Assembly: GCA_019192455.1 (NCBI GenBank)
Contig: JAHCML010000003.1
Span: forward strand, 178,004 to 242,003
DNA from: Alphaproteobacteria bacterium SS10
GTDB lineage: Bacteria; Pseudomonadota; Alphaproteobacteria; TMED2
Direction: 5' to 3'
DNA: 64,000 nt
Under the pieces are notes generated by a model. That model was not told where the DNA came from, did no database searches, and saw only the letters and a list, made by a program, of their open reading frames with translations. Both the position numbers and the translations under genes were made by a program. Shown in pieces: positions 63,106 through 64,000 of the stretch (the stretch's first letter is position 1; each line of letters opens with the position of its first letter).

Positions 63106-63800
63106 GCGGCCTGTCCCCCGACCTGCGCAGGCTGATTAAGCTGGATGCGGTTCCAATGATCCTGTGGCCAATCCTCATGGCTCGCCATGACAATCAAGCC
63201 GCCAGCCTGGCAGTGCTGTTCAATTGCTTGGCCTAGTATCTCCCGGCCCTGGCTATCCAGGGTGACCGCTGGTTCATCCAGCAGCCAGACCGGTTTCGGG
63301 TTTAGGCAAAGTCGGGCCAGATCAACCCGACGTCTCTGCCCGGCCGACAGGTATTGGGTTGGCAGATCGGCAAGTTCGGCTAGGCCCCATTTGTCCAGCT
63401 GTGCTGTGACAACCTGGTTGCCAACGGGGCCGTGAAGGCGCGCCATCTGATTTAGGATTTCCGCGCTGTTGAGACCTGGTGGCAAGCCCGGCGTGACGGG
63501 CAGCCACCCGACCATGGTCAACCAAACTGGTTCGAAGGGCATTACCGCCTTGGTTTGATCACTGGAGAGCGTCTCACTGACATCGCCGCCCATTACCGGC
63601 AAAAGGCCGGCCAGCACGCGTAGCAGGCTGGTCTTGCCCACGCCGTTCGGTCCTTGGATCAGGGTCACCGATCCGGCCTCAAATCGCAGATTGAGCGGCG
63701 CGGTTAGCGCGAGCCCACCCCTGCAAATCACTGCCTGGTCGAGGGTGATCGCCGGTTTGCTGCTTGATGCTGTGGCCGCCGGGGCGGTTGGGTCGGTCAT
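63102..63800 (-). CDS. ccmA: Haem exporter ATP-binding protein CcmA
   Basis: An ATPase of 232 residues. Walker A is GPNGVGKTSLLR, the ABC signature is atypical at LSAGQRRRVDLARL (SAGQ, normal for CcmA), Walker B is WLLDEPAVTLD, and the His-loop is MASHED. It is the first gene of the nine-gene ccm operon, whose promoter must be in 63801-63975. Confidence 0.96.
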   Translation of the reverse strand: MTDPTAPAATASSSKPAITLDQAVICRGGLALTAPLNLRFEAGSVTLIQGPNGVGKTSLLRVLAGLLPVMGGDVSETLSSDQTKAVMPFEPVWLTMVGWLPVTPGLPPGLNSAEILNQMARLHGPVGNQVVTAQLDKWGLAELADLPTQYLSAGQRRRVDLARLCLNPKPVWLLDEPAVTLDSQGREILGQAIEQHCQAGGLIVMASHEDWPQDHWNRIQLNQPAQVGGQAA

Positions 63801-63975
63801 GTGGTTGGGCGAGTGGCCAGGCTGGAAATTGAAGCCGGAGGATTAGCACAGATTTCGCCCTAACCAAGAGTAGTGCGGCGCCAAATAACCATTCGGCAAC
63901 CAATACACCTCTACCCTTGGTGCAGAACCAGGATGGCGTAATCCCCCACCACCGCCTGGTCAGGAGTTTGTTGTC

Positions 63976-64000
63976 ATGACTGACACCGCTGAACCCGGCA
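63976..64000 (+). CDS. Start of an unidentified gene (3' partial)
   Basis: AGGAG at 63962-63966 precedes an ATG at 63976 by 9 bases, and the frame is open (MTDTAEPG) to the window end. It is divergent from ccmA. In some alphaproteobacteria acnA lies next to ccmA, but eight residues are not enough to identify it, and they do not match the usual AcnA start. Confidence 0.45.

Overview
The window looks like chromosomal DNA from a free-living alphaproteobacterium, most likely Rhodospirillales-like. It is moderately GC-rich and densely coding. The evidence is the block mutM / echA / rpsT / dnaA beside ubiE, coaBC and dut; an IalB-family protein; a RpoE-ChrR sigma/anti-sigma pair; response regulators with a YFGPDRRR tail; and a complete System I cytochrome c maturation operon. 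This taxonomic call is inference from gene content and order. I saw no rRNA, tRNA, CRISPR array, transposase or phage gene.

Layout. 0-3.5 kb: the end of a voltage-gated K+ channel with a cyclic-nucleotide-type domain, a low-molecular-weight phosphatase and a large unknown membrane protein. 3.5-13 kb: dnaA, an 828-base gap, rpsT, echA, a small secreted protein and mutM on the minus strand; then ubiE, coaBC, dut and a MoeB/ThiF enzyme on the plus strand. ubiB is absent from its usual place between ubiE and coaBC. 13.2-21.5 kb: a full phosphate regulon (phoR, pstSCAB, phoU, phoB) with a Pho box upstream of pstS. 21.6-31.2 kb: maeB, a VWA-domain membrane protein coupled to an ECF sigma factor, and scoA and scoB separated by two unknown opposing genes. 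31.5-44 kb: three RTX-type Ca2+-binding repeat proteins scattered among SDR enzymes, TspO, a TrmH-type methyltransferase, RpoE-ChrR, an IalB-like protein and rlmN. 44.2-51.3 kb: argG, then three copies of a two-gene module (single-domain response regulator plus an Hpt-like helical protein), interrupted by a DUF3253-like gene, folD and yggT. 51.3-54.7 kb: a polar amino-acid ABC transporter. 54.9-57 kb: three tandem, related, probably exported proteins with HExxH motifs. 57-63.8 kb: ccmABCDEFGHI, including a 45-residue ccmD.

How the genes work together. PhoR-PhoB senses phosphate through PstSCAB-PhoU. The two ECF systems point to envelope and singlet-oxygen responses. ScoA/ScoB, EchA, a DECR-type reductase and MaeB suggest use of fatty and keto acids feeding the TCA cycle. 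The ccm operon supports c-type cytochrome respiration.

The most unusual content is (a) the triplicated receiver/Hpt-like module, where the phospho-acceptor histidine position is His in one copy and Arg in the other two, and (b) the three-gene operon of HExxH proteins that share a Cys...GSC...HExxH core.
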